A stretch of DNA of 64,000 nt from the NCBI GenBank assembly GCA_963819735.1, contig CAWFXC010000005.1:806001-870000 (forward strand). Reading direction: 5' to 3'. The DNA is from CAWFXC01 sp963819735 (GTDB taxonomy: Bacteria; Actinomycetota; Acidimicrobiia; IMCC26256; DASPTH01). The stretch's first letter is position 1. Each line of letters opens with the position of its first letter. Below, one piece after another: positions 27,442-36,374 of this stretch. The notes beneath the pieces were generated by a model that saw only the letters and a list, made by a program, of their open reading frames with translations, was not told the DNA's origin and ran no database searches. The position numbers and the translations under genes were made by a program.

Positions 27442-28656
27442 ATGTACGACGTGGAGGCATGGGCTGAGATCCGCCGTCTCGGGTTGGCGGAGGGGGTTCC
27501 GATCAAGGAGATCGTTCGCCGCACGGGAATCACGCGTAACACGGTGCGCGCGGCGTTGCGGTCGGCGGAGCCGCCGGGTTATGAGCGGCCGGCGAAGGGT
27601 TCGGTGGTCGACGCGTTCGAGCCGGAGATCCGCCGGTTGTTGATGACGGATCCGCGGATCCCGGCGACGGTGATCGCGGAACGGATTGGTTGGCAGCGTG
27701 GGATCACGATCCTGAAGGAACGCGTGGCTGAGTTGCGGCCGTTGTTCGTGCCGGCGGATCCGTCGTCACGCACGACGTATCAGCTGGGCGAGTTGGCGCA
27801 GTGGGATCTGTGGTTCCCGGAACGACGGATCCCGGTCGGTTTTGGTCAGACCGCGATCTTGCCGGTGATCGTGGGCGTGTCGGGCGCGTCGCGCACGATG
27901 ACTGGCGAGATGATCCCCTCGAAACAGACTCACGATGTTCTCGGTGGTCACGCGGCGTGTCTCACCCAGCTTGGTGGTGTCCCGAAACTCGGCGTGTATG
28001 ACGGCGAACCCGCGTTCTCGTCGCGTCGGTCGGGAAAGGTGATCTTCACCGAGGAGTTCTCCCGGTTCCGGGGCGCGTTGGCGATGGGCGCGTATGTCTG
28101 CAAGCCGGGCGACCCAGAAGCCAAAGGCATGGTCGAACGCTCGATCCGCTATCTCACCACGTCGTTCCTGCCCGGCCGGGCGTTCGCGTCACCTGCCGAT
28201 TTCAACGGACAGATGCACGACTGGATCACGAACCGTGCCAACGTCCGCGTGCACCTCACGTTACGGACTCGACCGATCGATCTAGTCGACGAAGACCGGC
28301 GAGCGATGCGGCCGTTGCCGTCACCGATGCCGGATGTGGCGTGGCGCACGACCGTGCGTCTCGGCCGTGATCACTGGATCCGTTACGCAACCAATGACTA
28401 TTCGGTGCATCCGCGTGCGGTTGGTCGGCGTGTGGAGGTCCGCGCCAATCTGCACAGTGTTGTCGTGACCCTCGCGGGTAGTGAAGTCGCCCGCCACGAA
28501 CGTTGCTGGGCGAAACATCAGACAATCACCGACCCCGCCCACGAGCTCGCCGCGAAAGTCATGCGCACCTTCGAACTCGCAGCCACCGACGACGACGACC
28601 ACGTCGAGATCCGCGACCTGTCGATCTATGACCAACTCGGAGAGACCGCGTCATGA
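27442..28656 (+). CDS. istA: IS21-family transposase IstA
   Basis: 404 residues from ATG 27442 (GGGAGG 10 bases upstream; an in-frame ATG at 27424 is possible). An N-terminal HTH ('GVPIKEIVRRTGITRNTVRA') recognises the ends, and the rve catalytic core follows with acidic residues in 'AQWDLWFPE', 'LGVYDGEPAF' and 'PEAKGMVERSIRYL'. The C-terminal beta-barrel region has 'YATNDYSVHPRAVGRRVEVRA'-like sequence. Intact. Confidence 0.9.
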   Translation: MYDVEAWAEIRRLGLAEGVPIKEIVRRTGITRNTVRAALRSAEPPGYERPAKGSVVDAFEPEIRRLLMTDPRIPATVIAERIGWQRGITILKERVAELRPLFVPADPSSRTTYQLGELAQWDLWFPERRIPVGFGQTAILPVIVGVSGASRTMTGEMIPSKQTHDVLGGHAACLTQLGGVPKLGVYDGEPAFSSRRSGKVIFTEEFSRFRGALAMGAYVCKPGDPEAKGMVERSIRYLTTSFLPGRAFASPADFNGQMHDWITNRANVRVHLTLRTRPIDLVDEDRRAMRPLPSPMPDVAWRTTVRLGRDHWIRYATNDYSVHPRAVGRRVEVRANLHSVVVTLAGSEVARHERCWAKHQTITDPAHELAAKVMRTFELAATDDDDHVEIRDLSIYDQLGETAS

Positions 28657-29429
28657 CCGCGCCGAAGAAACCGTCCGCGGATCTCGCGTTCATGTGCCGG
28701 GCACTCAAAGCGCCGTCGCTCGCGGCGTCGTGGCAACGACTCGCGGAACGCGCTCGCAGCGAAGGCTGGACCCATGAGGACTACCTCGCAGCCTGCTTGG
28801 AACGAGAGATCGCTTCACGCCAAGACCACGGCGGAGAAATCCGCATCCGTGCCGCACGGTTCCCGGCCCGCAAAACACTCGAGGACTTCGACTACAGCTT
28901 CCAACGCAGCCTCAAACGCGACCAGGTCGCGCACCTCGGCACCCTCGACTTCATCGCGGAACGATCCAACATCGTGTTCCTCGGACCGCCCGGCACCGGC
29001 AAAACCCACCTCGCGACCGGCATCGGAATCCGGGCCTGCCAAGCCGGCCACCGCGTCGCGTTCGCGACCGCATCCGAATGGGTCGCACGCCTCGCCGACA
29101 CCCACACCCAAGGACACCTCCAACAAGAACTCACACGCCTCGGACGCGTGCCGCTCCTCATCATCGACGAAGTCGGCTACATCCCCTTCGAAGCCGACGC
29201 CGCGAACCTGTTCTTCCAACTCGTCTCCGCCCGCTACGAACGAGCCAGCCTCATCGTCACCTCGAACAAACCATTCGGGCGCTGGGGCGAAGTGTTCGGC
29301 GACCCCGTCGTCGCCGCCGCGATGATCGACCGGCTCGTCCACCACGCCGACGTCATCAACCTCAAAGGCGACAGCTACCGACTCAAAGACCGCGACCTCG
29401 GGAGGACACCCACCGACAACGCAACGTGA
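28653..29429 (+). CDS. istB: IS21-family helper ATPase IstB
   Basis: 258 residues, DnaC-like AAA+ ATPase that selects targets for IstA. Walker A 'GPPGTGKTHLATGIG' (about residue 110) and Walker B 'PLLIIDEVGYIPF' are present, then sensor 'LIVTSNKPFGRWGEVF'. Its start overlaps the istA stop (ATGA). Intact. Confidence 0.92.
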   Translation: MTAPKKPSADLAFMCRALKAPSLAASWQRLAERARSEGWTHEDYLAACLEREIASRQDHGGEIRIRAARFPARKTLEDFDYSFQRSLKRDQVAHLGTLDFIAERSNIVFLGPPGTGKTHLATGIGIRACQAGHRVAFATASEWVARLADTHTQGHLQQELTRLGRVPLLIIDEVGYIPFEADAANLFFQLVSARYERASLIVTSNKPFGRWGEVFGDPVVAAAMIDRLVHHADVINLKGDSYRLKDRDLGRTPTDNAT

Positions 29430-30024
29430 CCACCACCCGAACAGGGGGGTCAAATTTCAACCGGCGCCAAGGGGTCAATTTTCAACCGGCGTTGACATCG
29501 GCGACGGGACTTCGCCGCGGGAGCGTCTGTGGTCTTCGATGGCCAGACCTTGACTTCCCGCGAGGAATGCTCCTACACCAGCGTGCCATCGGGATGGGTA
29601 GAGGCGCGCCGTACGAGAAATCCACGAAGTCCGGCGTCAGCCACACGATTGCGCTCGATCGCGACACCGTCACGATCCTCCGATGGCATCGATGGCGCAT
29701 GCTCGCGCGCTCGCGCGAGCTCGGCGGCCTCGATGCGAACGGATACCTGTTCTCTGCCGATCCGACATGCTCGAAGTCGTGGCGACCGGACCATGCGTCG
29801 AAGAGATTCCGACGTCTCGCGGAGGCCGCTGGCGTCAACACGCAGTTGCGCGACCTGCGGAACTTCCACGCCACCCTGCTACTCGACGACGGCTTCGACA
29901 TCAAGACCGTGTCCGGCCGCCTCACGCACGCTCGCACATCCACCACACAAGATCGCTAGCAAGCGCGACTCCCAGCTACGGACCGGCGAGCGGCGGAGCA
30001 CGTGGCTGGCAAGTTGCGGCGTCG

Positions 30025-30324
30025 CTAGGGCACTCGGTTCAGAAACTCTTCGAGCGCAGCGCGCGAGACGCGCCGGTGGGCTCTCGGACCGTCCCCGAGA
30101 CGCACGGCTCGGAGCCGTCCACTCGCGATGATCCGTCGGACAGTTGCCGCGCTGATCGATAGCTCCTCGGCCACCTCCTCGATCGTGAGCGCGAGGCTTC
30201 TGGACCTGAACCCCTGTGGCCGGCGGATCTCCGTGAGGCCTTCGAGTTGGCTCGTGTGCAGGTCAGAGAGCGCGTCGTCGATATGCCCTCCTCCGTTCTC
30301 GGTGCCTGGCCGCTCGCCGCTCAT
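30025..30324 (-). CDS. Excisionase-family HTH protein
   Basis: 99 residues from ATG 30324. The C-terminal half is an excisionase-type MerR-like HTH: 'LTIEEVAEELSISAATVRRI' then 'GRLRAVRLGDGPRAHRRVSR' and 'ALEEFL'. It ends 65 bases from the end of the broken integrase and faces it. It is the likely directionality factor of the second element. The N-terminal 40 residues are polar and variable. Confidence 0.7.
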   Translation of the reverse strand: MSGERPGTENGGGHIDDALSDLHTSQLEGLTEIRRPQGFRSRSLALTIEEVAEELSISAATVRRIIASGRLRAVRLGDGPRAHRRVSRAALEEFLNRVP

Positions 30325-31682
30325 CGAGTCCACGGCCCGCAGCCGGGGGTTTGTCTTCGTATCGGTTCGACTTCGACAACTTCGAGGGCTGAGGAGCTGG
30401 CGTGCACGAGCTCGCATTTCGTGGCGCGACGGATCGCCCGCAGAGGGCCTACCTCCCTGGTCGTGGAGATGAGACGCTGCCGCATCACGATGCCTTTCGT
30501 CTGAGGCGGGGGCGGACTCGAAGTATCCCAATCCCAGTCCCGGACTTAGTCCCTGATCCGCTTCCCGCTCGCAGAAACATCCGAGTGTTGTCCCGACCGT
30601 GGGCACCGCTCGTGACGGGCGGCGGCGGGCGAGCCGGGTCGGACCGCGAGTGGGACGGCCTGACCAGGTTCTGGCGCACGAGGCAAGGTCCTGGTCTCGT
30701 CGCCGTGGACTCAACGTTCAGCGATTCCTACGTGGCACGCGACGGGATCGACGCCGACGCCAAGGGATCGAGAAGAGGCCCGAAGGTCACTCGAACTGAG
30801 CGAGGCTTTGGCAAGGCATCGGGGGCCTGGGAGCGCCGGACTCAGAATCGCCTTCACAGAGAATCACCACAAGTGTGCACCGGGTTTTCGTCGCGTCCGG
30901 AAAATGCAGCAGCACCGTCTGGGGACTCAGCCGACGAGGCTCCCGGACCGCGAGCCCCCGGCGTTTCCGGTTCTCGACGGGCAGCACGGCGCGTGCGTGA
31001 TACAGGGAGCGAGACCGGTGACGAGGCTCTCGACCACTCGGGGTCTGTCCGGAACGACGTCCTCAGGAGGCTGCACGACTTGCATTCGACCGAATGCGGT
31101 GATTCGCCGGGCCTGGAGACCGGTTCCACGGTCGGGGCGGGATGAGTCGGGTCTTGGCACGCGTTGCGGCTGCGTCACGATTGGGTCTCGGTCCCGGCCG
31201 GATCAGGATCGGCTTCGGGACTAAGACCGGGACCTCAAGTCCGCGCTGTAGTTCTCAGGACAAGCCGGTACGCGCGGTCTGGCCGCTGAGCGTGTTGCTG
31301 AGTTAGGCGAGGCGGTCGGGTTGGATGCTCCTCGAGACCGTTCGTCCGCGTTTTCTCCGGTGATGGTCTGGGAACTGCTCGACAGTCTCGAAGTCCCAGC
31401 GCAGTAGGACTACGGCCCACAACCCATGCCACCTGTGTCGCGTTGCTGAACACGGCGTCATCACAAGCTGACCGCATGCGGCGTCAATTCGGATGGTGGC
31501 AACTGCGATGGTGTACGTCACTCACGGGTCGCACCAGATCGCTTGTGTTCCTTACACCGGCGCATCTGCCGTAGGTGTCGTTCGGCCCTGTCTAAGACGA
31601 CCGGCGATCGGGCACGCTCGAAGGGAAGAGCTTCTCGGGGTATTCACGATCTTGCCACCTTGCTAATGGCGAGGGCCGGACG
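30325..31682. other. No gene seen (about 1.36 kb)
   Basis: Many overlapping open frames occur on both strands, as expected at this GC content, but none has family features, a good start or normal composition. Possibly decayed genes of the element between its excisionase and its cargo. Confidence 0.45.
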
Positions 31683-32120
31683 TCACGACTCGAGGATTGA
31701 TTTGAGGCGTCGCAAGTCCTTCTTGTTTGCCGATCGCGTCGCAAGTTCCACGAACGGCGCGACGAACCGCGACCAACCGATCGGCTCGCCACGGTTTCGC
31801 AATGTCATCCGAGTTTCGGTATCACTCCGCGCCGACCAGTAGTACGAGGTTTCCATCGGAAATGGTCCCTCCGTCGTACGCATCACGATCAACACTTGTG
31901 GGATGAGCTCAACTACCTCGTACGTGTAGCGGAGGTCTCGGCCAAGGAATCGTGCGACGAACTCGAATCGGGAACCAACACCGAGCGGAGGCGAAGTCTT
32001 CGATTCCACTGATCTGATGTTCACGTACCACGCCGGCGCGTTCGATGGCTCGGCCGCGAACGCTGCAACGATCTCGAGCGGACGCTCGATCGTGACGGCG
32101 CTCACGACGTCGACAGTCAT
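31683..32120 (-). CDS. SRPBCC / polyketide-cyclase-type protein
   Basis: 145 residues with the START-like SRPBCC fold: 'TVDVVSAVTIERPLEIVAAF' at the N-terminus, 'APAWYVNIRSVE' and 'YTYEVVELIPQVLIVMRTT', then 'TRMTLRNRGEP'. Such proteins bind hydrophobic ligands in a deep pocket, and many bind lipids or act in coenzyme Q or polyketide chemistry. It lies downstream of the GrdB-like gene on the same strand, with a 270-base gap. Confidence 0.8.
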   Translation of the reverse strand: MTVDVVSAVTIERPLEIVAAFAAEPSNAPAWYVNIRSVESKTSPPLGVGSRFEFVARFLGRDLRYTYEVVELIPQVLIVMRTTEGPFPMETSYYWSARSDTETRMTLRNRGEPIGWSRFVAPFVELATRSANKKDLRRLKSILES

Positions 32121-32392
32121 GCGCGAAATCTAGGCGAGCGCTCCGACGCGACGTCCAGACAACGCACAAAGGGGAGCGTTTGGCGGAGACAACCAAGGCA
32201 TGTGACCCGCCTAGCCGATCTTGCCGAAGCACGAAGGTCGGCTTCTCAATGGCTGGGGGAACGCGGGCTGGGATCTGACGTACCCTGGGGACTTCGTGCG
32301 GTGTTAGCTCCCGCGGGGATGGCTGCAGACGCCAGATCTCACGGACACTGGGTAGAGCCCCTCGCCTCCAGGCGCCTGGTGGACGTTACGGG

Positions 32393-33271
32393 CTACGAGT
32401 CCGCGAGCTTCGCTGACCGTTCTTGGTTTTGTCGCAGCATCACCGCGACCGCGGGACTCGGTTCGCTCGGTTGCCAGGCGTGGTACGCGTCGCGTACTGG
32501 AATGGGCCACTCGTAGTCGAGATCGATTCTGGCTCCGGGTGACTGGGCACCGGCGAGGACCAACAGCGCAGCTTCCAACACTCGCCGTTGGAGTTGCGCG
32601 TCGTTCGGTAAACCGAACGGGTGACCGAACGGGAACTCAACGCCCAACGTCCGTGGTACGAGGAGCGCGGTCGCGGCATCCGGCATCATCGTCACCAAGA
32701 CTGTCGGGATACCCGCTCGTTCGATGAGACGTGCCAACACGGGCACGTTGCGACAGCAGTCAGGTCAGGCCGGTGCGAGTACGACACCGTCTGCACCCTC
32801 GTCGCGCAGTCGAGCAACGATTTCGGGCCCCGTCGTCGATCGCCAGTCATCGAGTCCCGCGCGTTGATAACCCATCACCGAGATGTGTGTTGCCGCTGAC
32901 GCGCCGACGACGCGTTCGCGGACGAGGTGGTCGAGGGCCCGCAGTGGGAGCGCGACTTCGTGGTCCAAGAGGACGTCGGCCGGGTTGACGTGCAGATGGG
33001 TCATCTCGAGCTGACCCTGGGTAGTGGCTCGAGGGATTGCGCGCCACGTCGGATCACCCCAAGATGGCCGTGCCCGTTCGCCCTCGGCGTCGAACGGGGC
33101 CTGTTCTCCCGCGACAGAAAGACCTGCCGATGACAACAACGCGATTTTTGCGTCCGCGAGCCGTGATTCGAACGGTGACCACACCGGCTCGGCCTCGCCG
33201 GGGAGTGGCACCGGCGACTCGAACAACGGACGAAAACTACGGGGCAAAAACCGATAACTGTCCACGCGCAC
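32393..33271 (-). CDS. GrdB/PrdB-like reductase with in-frame TGA (candidate selenoprotein)
   Basis: Reading through the TGA at 32767-32765 gives 292 residues with continuous similarity to the glycine/sarcosine/betaine/D-proline reductase component B family. Before the TGA: 'AKIALLSSAGLSVAG', 'MTHLHVNPADVLLDHEVALP', 'RLRDEGADGVVLAPA'. After it: 'PDCCRNVPVLARLIERAGIP', 'GVEFPFGHPFGLPNDAQLQR'. The TGA is residue 169 and sets up U-P-D-C, the UxxC redox motif position where family members carry Sec or Cys. Both halves are in the same frame, and a SECIS-like hairpin follows. Starts at GTG 33271 or 33265. A nonsense mutation in a decaying gene is the main alternative. Confidence 0.65.
32729..32748 (-). 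promoter_or_regulatory. Candidate bacterial SECIS hairpin
   Basis: In the mRNA, a perfect 7-bp stem ACGUGCC / GGCACGU with loop CGUGUU starts 16 bases after the UGA; the loop starts after 23 bases. A G in the first two loop bases, a stem of this length and this distance fit the bacterial SECIS model. It lies in coding sequence, as bacterial SECIS elements do. Confidence 0.5.
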
Positions 33272-33453
33272 CTCTGCACACTATGTCGCCACGAACCGCC
33301 CCGAACGACTCCCAAGCCACCCCGGTCAGCGGTTAGCGCTACGACGCTGGGCCGCGCGGCCGGCGGTGCGTTCGACGAAACCTCAACCCGCTCGGACTGG
33401 GGCGAGACGGTTCGGGCTCCGATGAATGTCGTGAATCGGAGGAGGAATCGGGC

Positions 33454-34683
33454 ATGAGTCGACTCTCGTTTAGTGTGGCGCACTTGTCCGGATGGAACTT
33501 CGCTGTTCTTGTCGACGCCATCGCTCGGGATGTACCCGACCGTGAGGCGGTCATTCAAGGCGCTCGCCGCATGACTTGGCAGCAGCTGGCATCCAGGGTC
33601 CGCGCCCTCGCCTGGTATCTCCACATCGACGTCGGGATTGAGCCCGACGACAGGGTCGCGATCGTTGTTCCGAACTGCCCGGCATACTTCGAAACGTTCT
33701 TTGCGGCGCGCAAACTGCACGCTGTGCCGTTGAATGTCGGCACCGGCCTCTCCGCCGACCGACTCCACCAAATCGTCGATGGGAGTGACGCAAAGGCAGT
33801 TGTCTGTTCCCCGACGATGGCGTCGGCGTCGCATGCAGCAATTCGCCAAATCCCGAAGCGATGGCGACCCGCGATCATCGAACTCGGAGACCAATACGAG
33901 CGAGGGATTGCTGCCGCGGCGCCTCCCGCGGAATGGGATATCGAGGCGCCGAGTGCAGATGACCTGATCTTTCTTGCCGCTCATGACGTCGCGGCTCGCC
34001 GCGCGCAATCCGGGCCGAGGCTCTTGCCAGCCGCCCCTCTCACACTTGGAAGCAATCTGGCAGCGGCGCTCGGAGTGTTGACGACGATGGGGACCGTGGT
34101 CCTGGTCGAGTCGCCGGAGTTCGACCCGCGGATGGTTTGGCTCGCGGTCGAGCAGGAAGGTGTCGCCATCCTTACGATCGGCGGCGACGCCTTCGCCCGA
34201 CCTCTGCTCGCGGCCCTTCCGCGCAATGTTGGGGATGGCTCTCTGGCCACACTCCGAACTATCGCGTCGTCGGGTGCGCCGCTCAGTCCGGATGTTGCTC
34301 GCGGCCTGGAGGCAGCGCTCGCCCACGTGAAAGTCCTCGACACATACGAGGCGCCCGAGGAGCACGCACCTGGAACGAAAGAGATGATAAATCCGTCCGA
34401 CGTTGAAGGTGCGCTCAGCAAACACCCGAGTATTACGGACTGCGTTGTGCTCGGCGTCTCGGATCCCCGAGTCGGTAAGGAAGTTGTCGCCATGGTTGAA
34501 GTTTCCGAGGGGCACTATCTTGATGTGCCTGAAATTGCGGCGTGGTGCCGTGCCCATCTTCCCAGCAAGATGACCCCTGGACGGTTCGTATTCGTCGAGC
34601 GAATTGACCGGTCACCGTCCGGTGACGCGGACTATCAGAGTCTTCGCGATTTTGCCGTCGACCGGCTCATGGACGAGCGCTGA
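33454..34683 (+). CDS. Acyl-CoA synthetase-like (ANL superfamily) protein lacking catalytic motifs
   Basis: 409 residues related to acyl-CoA synthetases but about 120 shorter than usual. Conserved blocks: 'AVIQGARRMTWQQLASRVRA', 'VAIVVPNCPAYFETFFAARK', 'LTIGGDAFARPLL', 'IASSGAPLSP', 'DVEGALSKHPSITDCVVLGV'. The ATP-binding loop (TGGTTGxPKG) is absent: 'ADDLIFLAAHDVAARRAQ' stands in its place. The adenylate motif YGxTE reads 'YEAPEEH', and the TGD hinge region is deleted. Yet the frame is intact, so it may be a non-catalytic protein. Divergent from the GrdB-like gene, with GGAGGA before the ATG. Confidence 0.75.
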   Translation: MSRLSFSVAHLSGWNFAVLVDAIARDVPDREAVIQGARRMTWQQLASRVRALAWYLHIDVGIEPDDRVAIVVPNCPAYFETFFAARKLHAVPLNVGTGLSADRLHQIVDGSDAKAVVCSPTMASASHAAIRQIPKRWRPAIIELGDQYERGIAAAAPPAEWDIEAPSADDLIFLAAHDVAARRAQSGPRLLPAAPLTLGSNLAAALGVLTTMGTVVLVESPEFDPRMVWLAVEQEGVAILTIGGDAFARPLLAALPRNVGDGSLATLRTIASSGAPLSPDVARGLEAALAHVKVLDTYEAPEEHAPGTKEMINPSDVEGALSKHPSITDCVVLGVSDPRVGKEVVAMVEVSEGHYLDVPEIAAWCRAHLPSKMTPGRFVFVERIDRSPSGDADYQSLRDFAVDRLMDER

Positions 34684-34809
34684 GGTGCATGTGATGCACT
34701 GGGGGCAATTCCCCGCGTGGTGAGCCGGCAGTGCAATCTCCGGTGCTGCGAACCTGCCCACGCCCCCTCATTGGCGATCCTGGGTTCCGCCCTTTACCGA
34801 GGCGGCGGC

Positions 34810-35097
34810 TTAGCAAGCATCGTTTGGCGCGTCTCGCAGGAGGCGTTGGCGCACCTCGTTGAAGCGACGGCGTTCGGCACGGTACGACCGCTGCCGAGCC
34901 AACTCACTTCTCGACAAGGAGAGATACAGCTCGAACTCAACCGTCGTCCACGGTCGTTGCGCTCGAGTGTTCATCAATGCAACGAGTTGCGTTCGGGTCT
35001 CTGCTAGTGCAGTTGCCGCCACCGCGGCGCCGGTGGCACTTCGGACCAGAGCGCGGGGCAAGCGGTCATCCGACGGCTTCGACCGTTGATCGATCAT
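34810..35097 (-). CDS. Hypothetical protein
   Basis: 95 residues from ATG 35097; a longer frame upstream is not supported. An Ala-rich stretch ('ATGAAVAATALAETRTQLVA') precedes a basic helical tail ('SELARQRSYRAERRRFNEVR'). No family recognised. Same strand and just downstream of the DsbA-like gene. Confidence 0.45.
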   Translation of the reverse strand: MIDQRSKPSDDRLPRALVRSATGAAVAATALAETRTQLVALMNTRAQRPWTTVEFELYLSLSRSELARQRSYRAERRRFNEVRQRLLRDAPNDAC

Positions 35098-35159
35098 TTG
35101 GTTCGCCCTCTTCTGACGGTTCGAACGCAAGTCGAACCGGCGTGCAAGATCGTGGCTAC

Positions 35160-35735
35160 CTACCGCGAGGAGAGAGAGAGTCGTCGTTCGAGCGAGCTGA
35201 GGGGAGTTGCTCCGAGCCGGGCGAGCGCTTCGAGCGCTTCCTTCTCTCGGTAGACGTAACCCGTCGTGAGGCGAACCGCCGGTACAGCCGGGTCGGCCAG
35301 CCCCTCCCACATCCGTTGCCAGTGTTGCGCGTGTGTCGAGAAGCGCACGCTCGTCGAGCCTGCAAGCTTCCTGAGCAAGCTCAGATCGTTGAGATCGCGA
35401 TGTTCAACCCAATGTGCGCGGAACAATGCGGCGCGCAACGCGTGCGCTTCGACTCCTTCGAGAGCGGCAAACGCGGCGATGGCGAGAGATGCGTCGACAA
35501 GAGTCCCGTCGCCGGTTGACGCTTGCTCAGCCTTCCGTCCGATAGGGATGACACGACCCGAATCGCCGCGCATCGACCTCGCACTGACCAGGTGCCCATA
35601 CACCTCGTGTCCCTGGACGCGTTGTACGGCACGCCACTCGATGTCGGCGCCCTGTCGCAAGAGTTCGTCAACCTGCGTGCTGGCCAAGAAGCTTGAGCCG
35701 CACGTGAAATCGCCGTACACAACTACACGATCCAT
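35160..35735 (-). CDS. DsbA-family (thioredoxin-like) protein lacking CxxC
   Basis: 191 residues of the DsbA/FrnE/2-hydroxychromene-carboxylate isomerase superfamily: 'VVVYGDFTCGSSFLASTQVD' at the N-terminus and 'DIEWRAVQRVQGHE'. The active-site position is C-G-S-S, so the second Cys is missing and a simple disulfide exchange role is unlikely; a glutathione- or mycothiol-linked isomerase-like or monothiol role is possible. The start region carries a MarR-type operator shared with the divergent regulator gene. Confidence 0.68.
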   Translation of the reverse strand: MDRVVVYGDFTCGSSFLASTQVDELLRQGADIEWRAVQRVQGHEVYGHLVSARSMRGDSGRVIPIGRKAEQASTGDGTLVDASLAIAAFAALEGVEAHALRAALFRAHWVEHRDLNDLSLLRKLAGSTSVRFSTHAQHWQRMWEGLADPAVPAVRLTTGYVYREKEALEALARLGATPLSSLERRLSLSSR

Positions 35736-35770
35736 GGCGCCTCCCTGGCATCAGGCTGCATGAACTAACA

Positions 35771-35789
35771 ACTGTAGTACGCAATACTT
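35771..35789. promoter_or_regulatory. MarR operator copy 1
   Basis: ACTGTAGTACGCAATACTT, with the inverted repeat AGTA-N5-TACT, lies between the divergent DsbA-like and MarR genes. A copy with 17 of 19 bases identical precedes the second marR gene at 38,011. The near identity points to one regulon. Confidence 0.6.
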
Positions 35790-35906
35790 AGTAGATGCAC
35801 ATATCTCGGGGCCGATCGGGGCCCTCGCTGCTCGGGCCGGTCATGACGAGGACTCCTCGATGCTCCGGGAACCGGAAGCAAGACCGGTGACCGGTAGATT
35901 TGTTCG

Positions 35907-36374
35907 ATGAAGGCACCTGCCGGAGTCGAAGCCATCGGTGATCCCGAGGATGTCGACCAGGTGACCGAGGCGGTGCTGGAGGCATCGCGTGCGCTGGTCG
36001 CGGTCGCAGCCCGATCGTTGGCCGACGCTGAAGCTGACGTGACGTTGGCCCAGTACCGGGCTCTCGTGATCTTGCGCGCGGCCGGACGCCTCACGCTGGG
36101 ACGGCTCGCGGCTGCTCTGGGCGTCCAGGGGTCGAGTACCACGCGTCTGTGCGACCGTCTGGTTGCCAAGGGTCTTATCGACCGTCAAACCGGCGTCAGC
36201 GATCGTCGTGAGATCACGCTTACGCTCACTCCTCGTGGGCAGCGGATGGTTGACCGCATAACCGACCGGCGGCGTCGCGAAATCGCGCAGATCATCACGC
36301 GAATCCCGACTTCTCAACGTCGCGCGCTCGTCGAGGCGCTCCGGCACTTCAGCGAAGCCTCCGGAGCCACTTGA
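35907..36374 (+). CDS. MarR-family transcriptional regulator (1)
   Basis: 155 residues. The winged helix is clear: 'TLAQYRALVILRAAGRLTLG', 'LAAALGVQGSSTTRLCDRL', 'RQTGVSDRREITLTLTPRG' (wing with DxR). It is a close paralogue of the MarR protein at 38,035 and both have the same operator upstream. It probably represses itself and the divergent DsbA-like gene. A TetR-like effector pocket cannot be judged. Confidence 0.85.
   Translation: MKAPAGVEAIGDPEDVDQVTEAVLEASRALVAVAARSLADAEADVTLAQYRALVILRAAGRLTLGRLAAALGVQGSSTTRLCDRLVAKGLIDRQTGVSDRREITLTLTPRGQRMVDRITDRRRREIAQIITRIPTSQRRALVEALRHFSEASGAT

Larger units (their letters stand above)
27314..29497 (+). mobile_element. IS21-family insertion sequence, 2184 bp
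   Basis: The ends are imperfect inverted repeats: left TGTCGTCGCCG..., right end read on the other strand TGTCAACGCCG..., each followed by TGACCC-type subterminal repeats. It is flanked by the direct repeat TCGGC (27309-27313 and 29498-29502). Inside lie istA and istB with an ATGA overlap. Both genes look intact, so the element could be active. Confidence 0.9.
26716..29959 (+). pseudogene. int: Tyrosine integrase, frameshifted and split by an IS21-family element
   Basis: N-terminal part (26716-27313): 'MIRRRGNSFEI' and then, after frame changes, 'VYAGTDADGNKQHFYATVRG' (SAM-like arm-binding region), 'ITFDQLADDWLAVARHEKST' and 'IFLDRHVWPALGKKRIEKI'. At least three frameshifts occur, near 26748, 26897 and 26965. 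The catalytic domain is cut at 'RLASA' and resumes after the insertion with 'TGLRRGSVCGLRWPDLDF' in the same frame once one copy of the 5-bp duplication is removed. The end has 'LRDLRNFHATLLL' where functional enzymes have HDLRH, so the catalytic His is replaced, and it stops just before the Tyr. Clearly dead. Confidence 0.85.

Noticed and set aside
32393..33271. Calling the GrdB-like region two separate genes or a plain nonsense pseudogene
   Set aside because: Both parts are in the same frame, similarity runs straight through the TGA, and the TGA falls exactly at the UxxC position with a SECIS-like hairpin after it. The pseudogene option stays as the main alternative.
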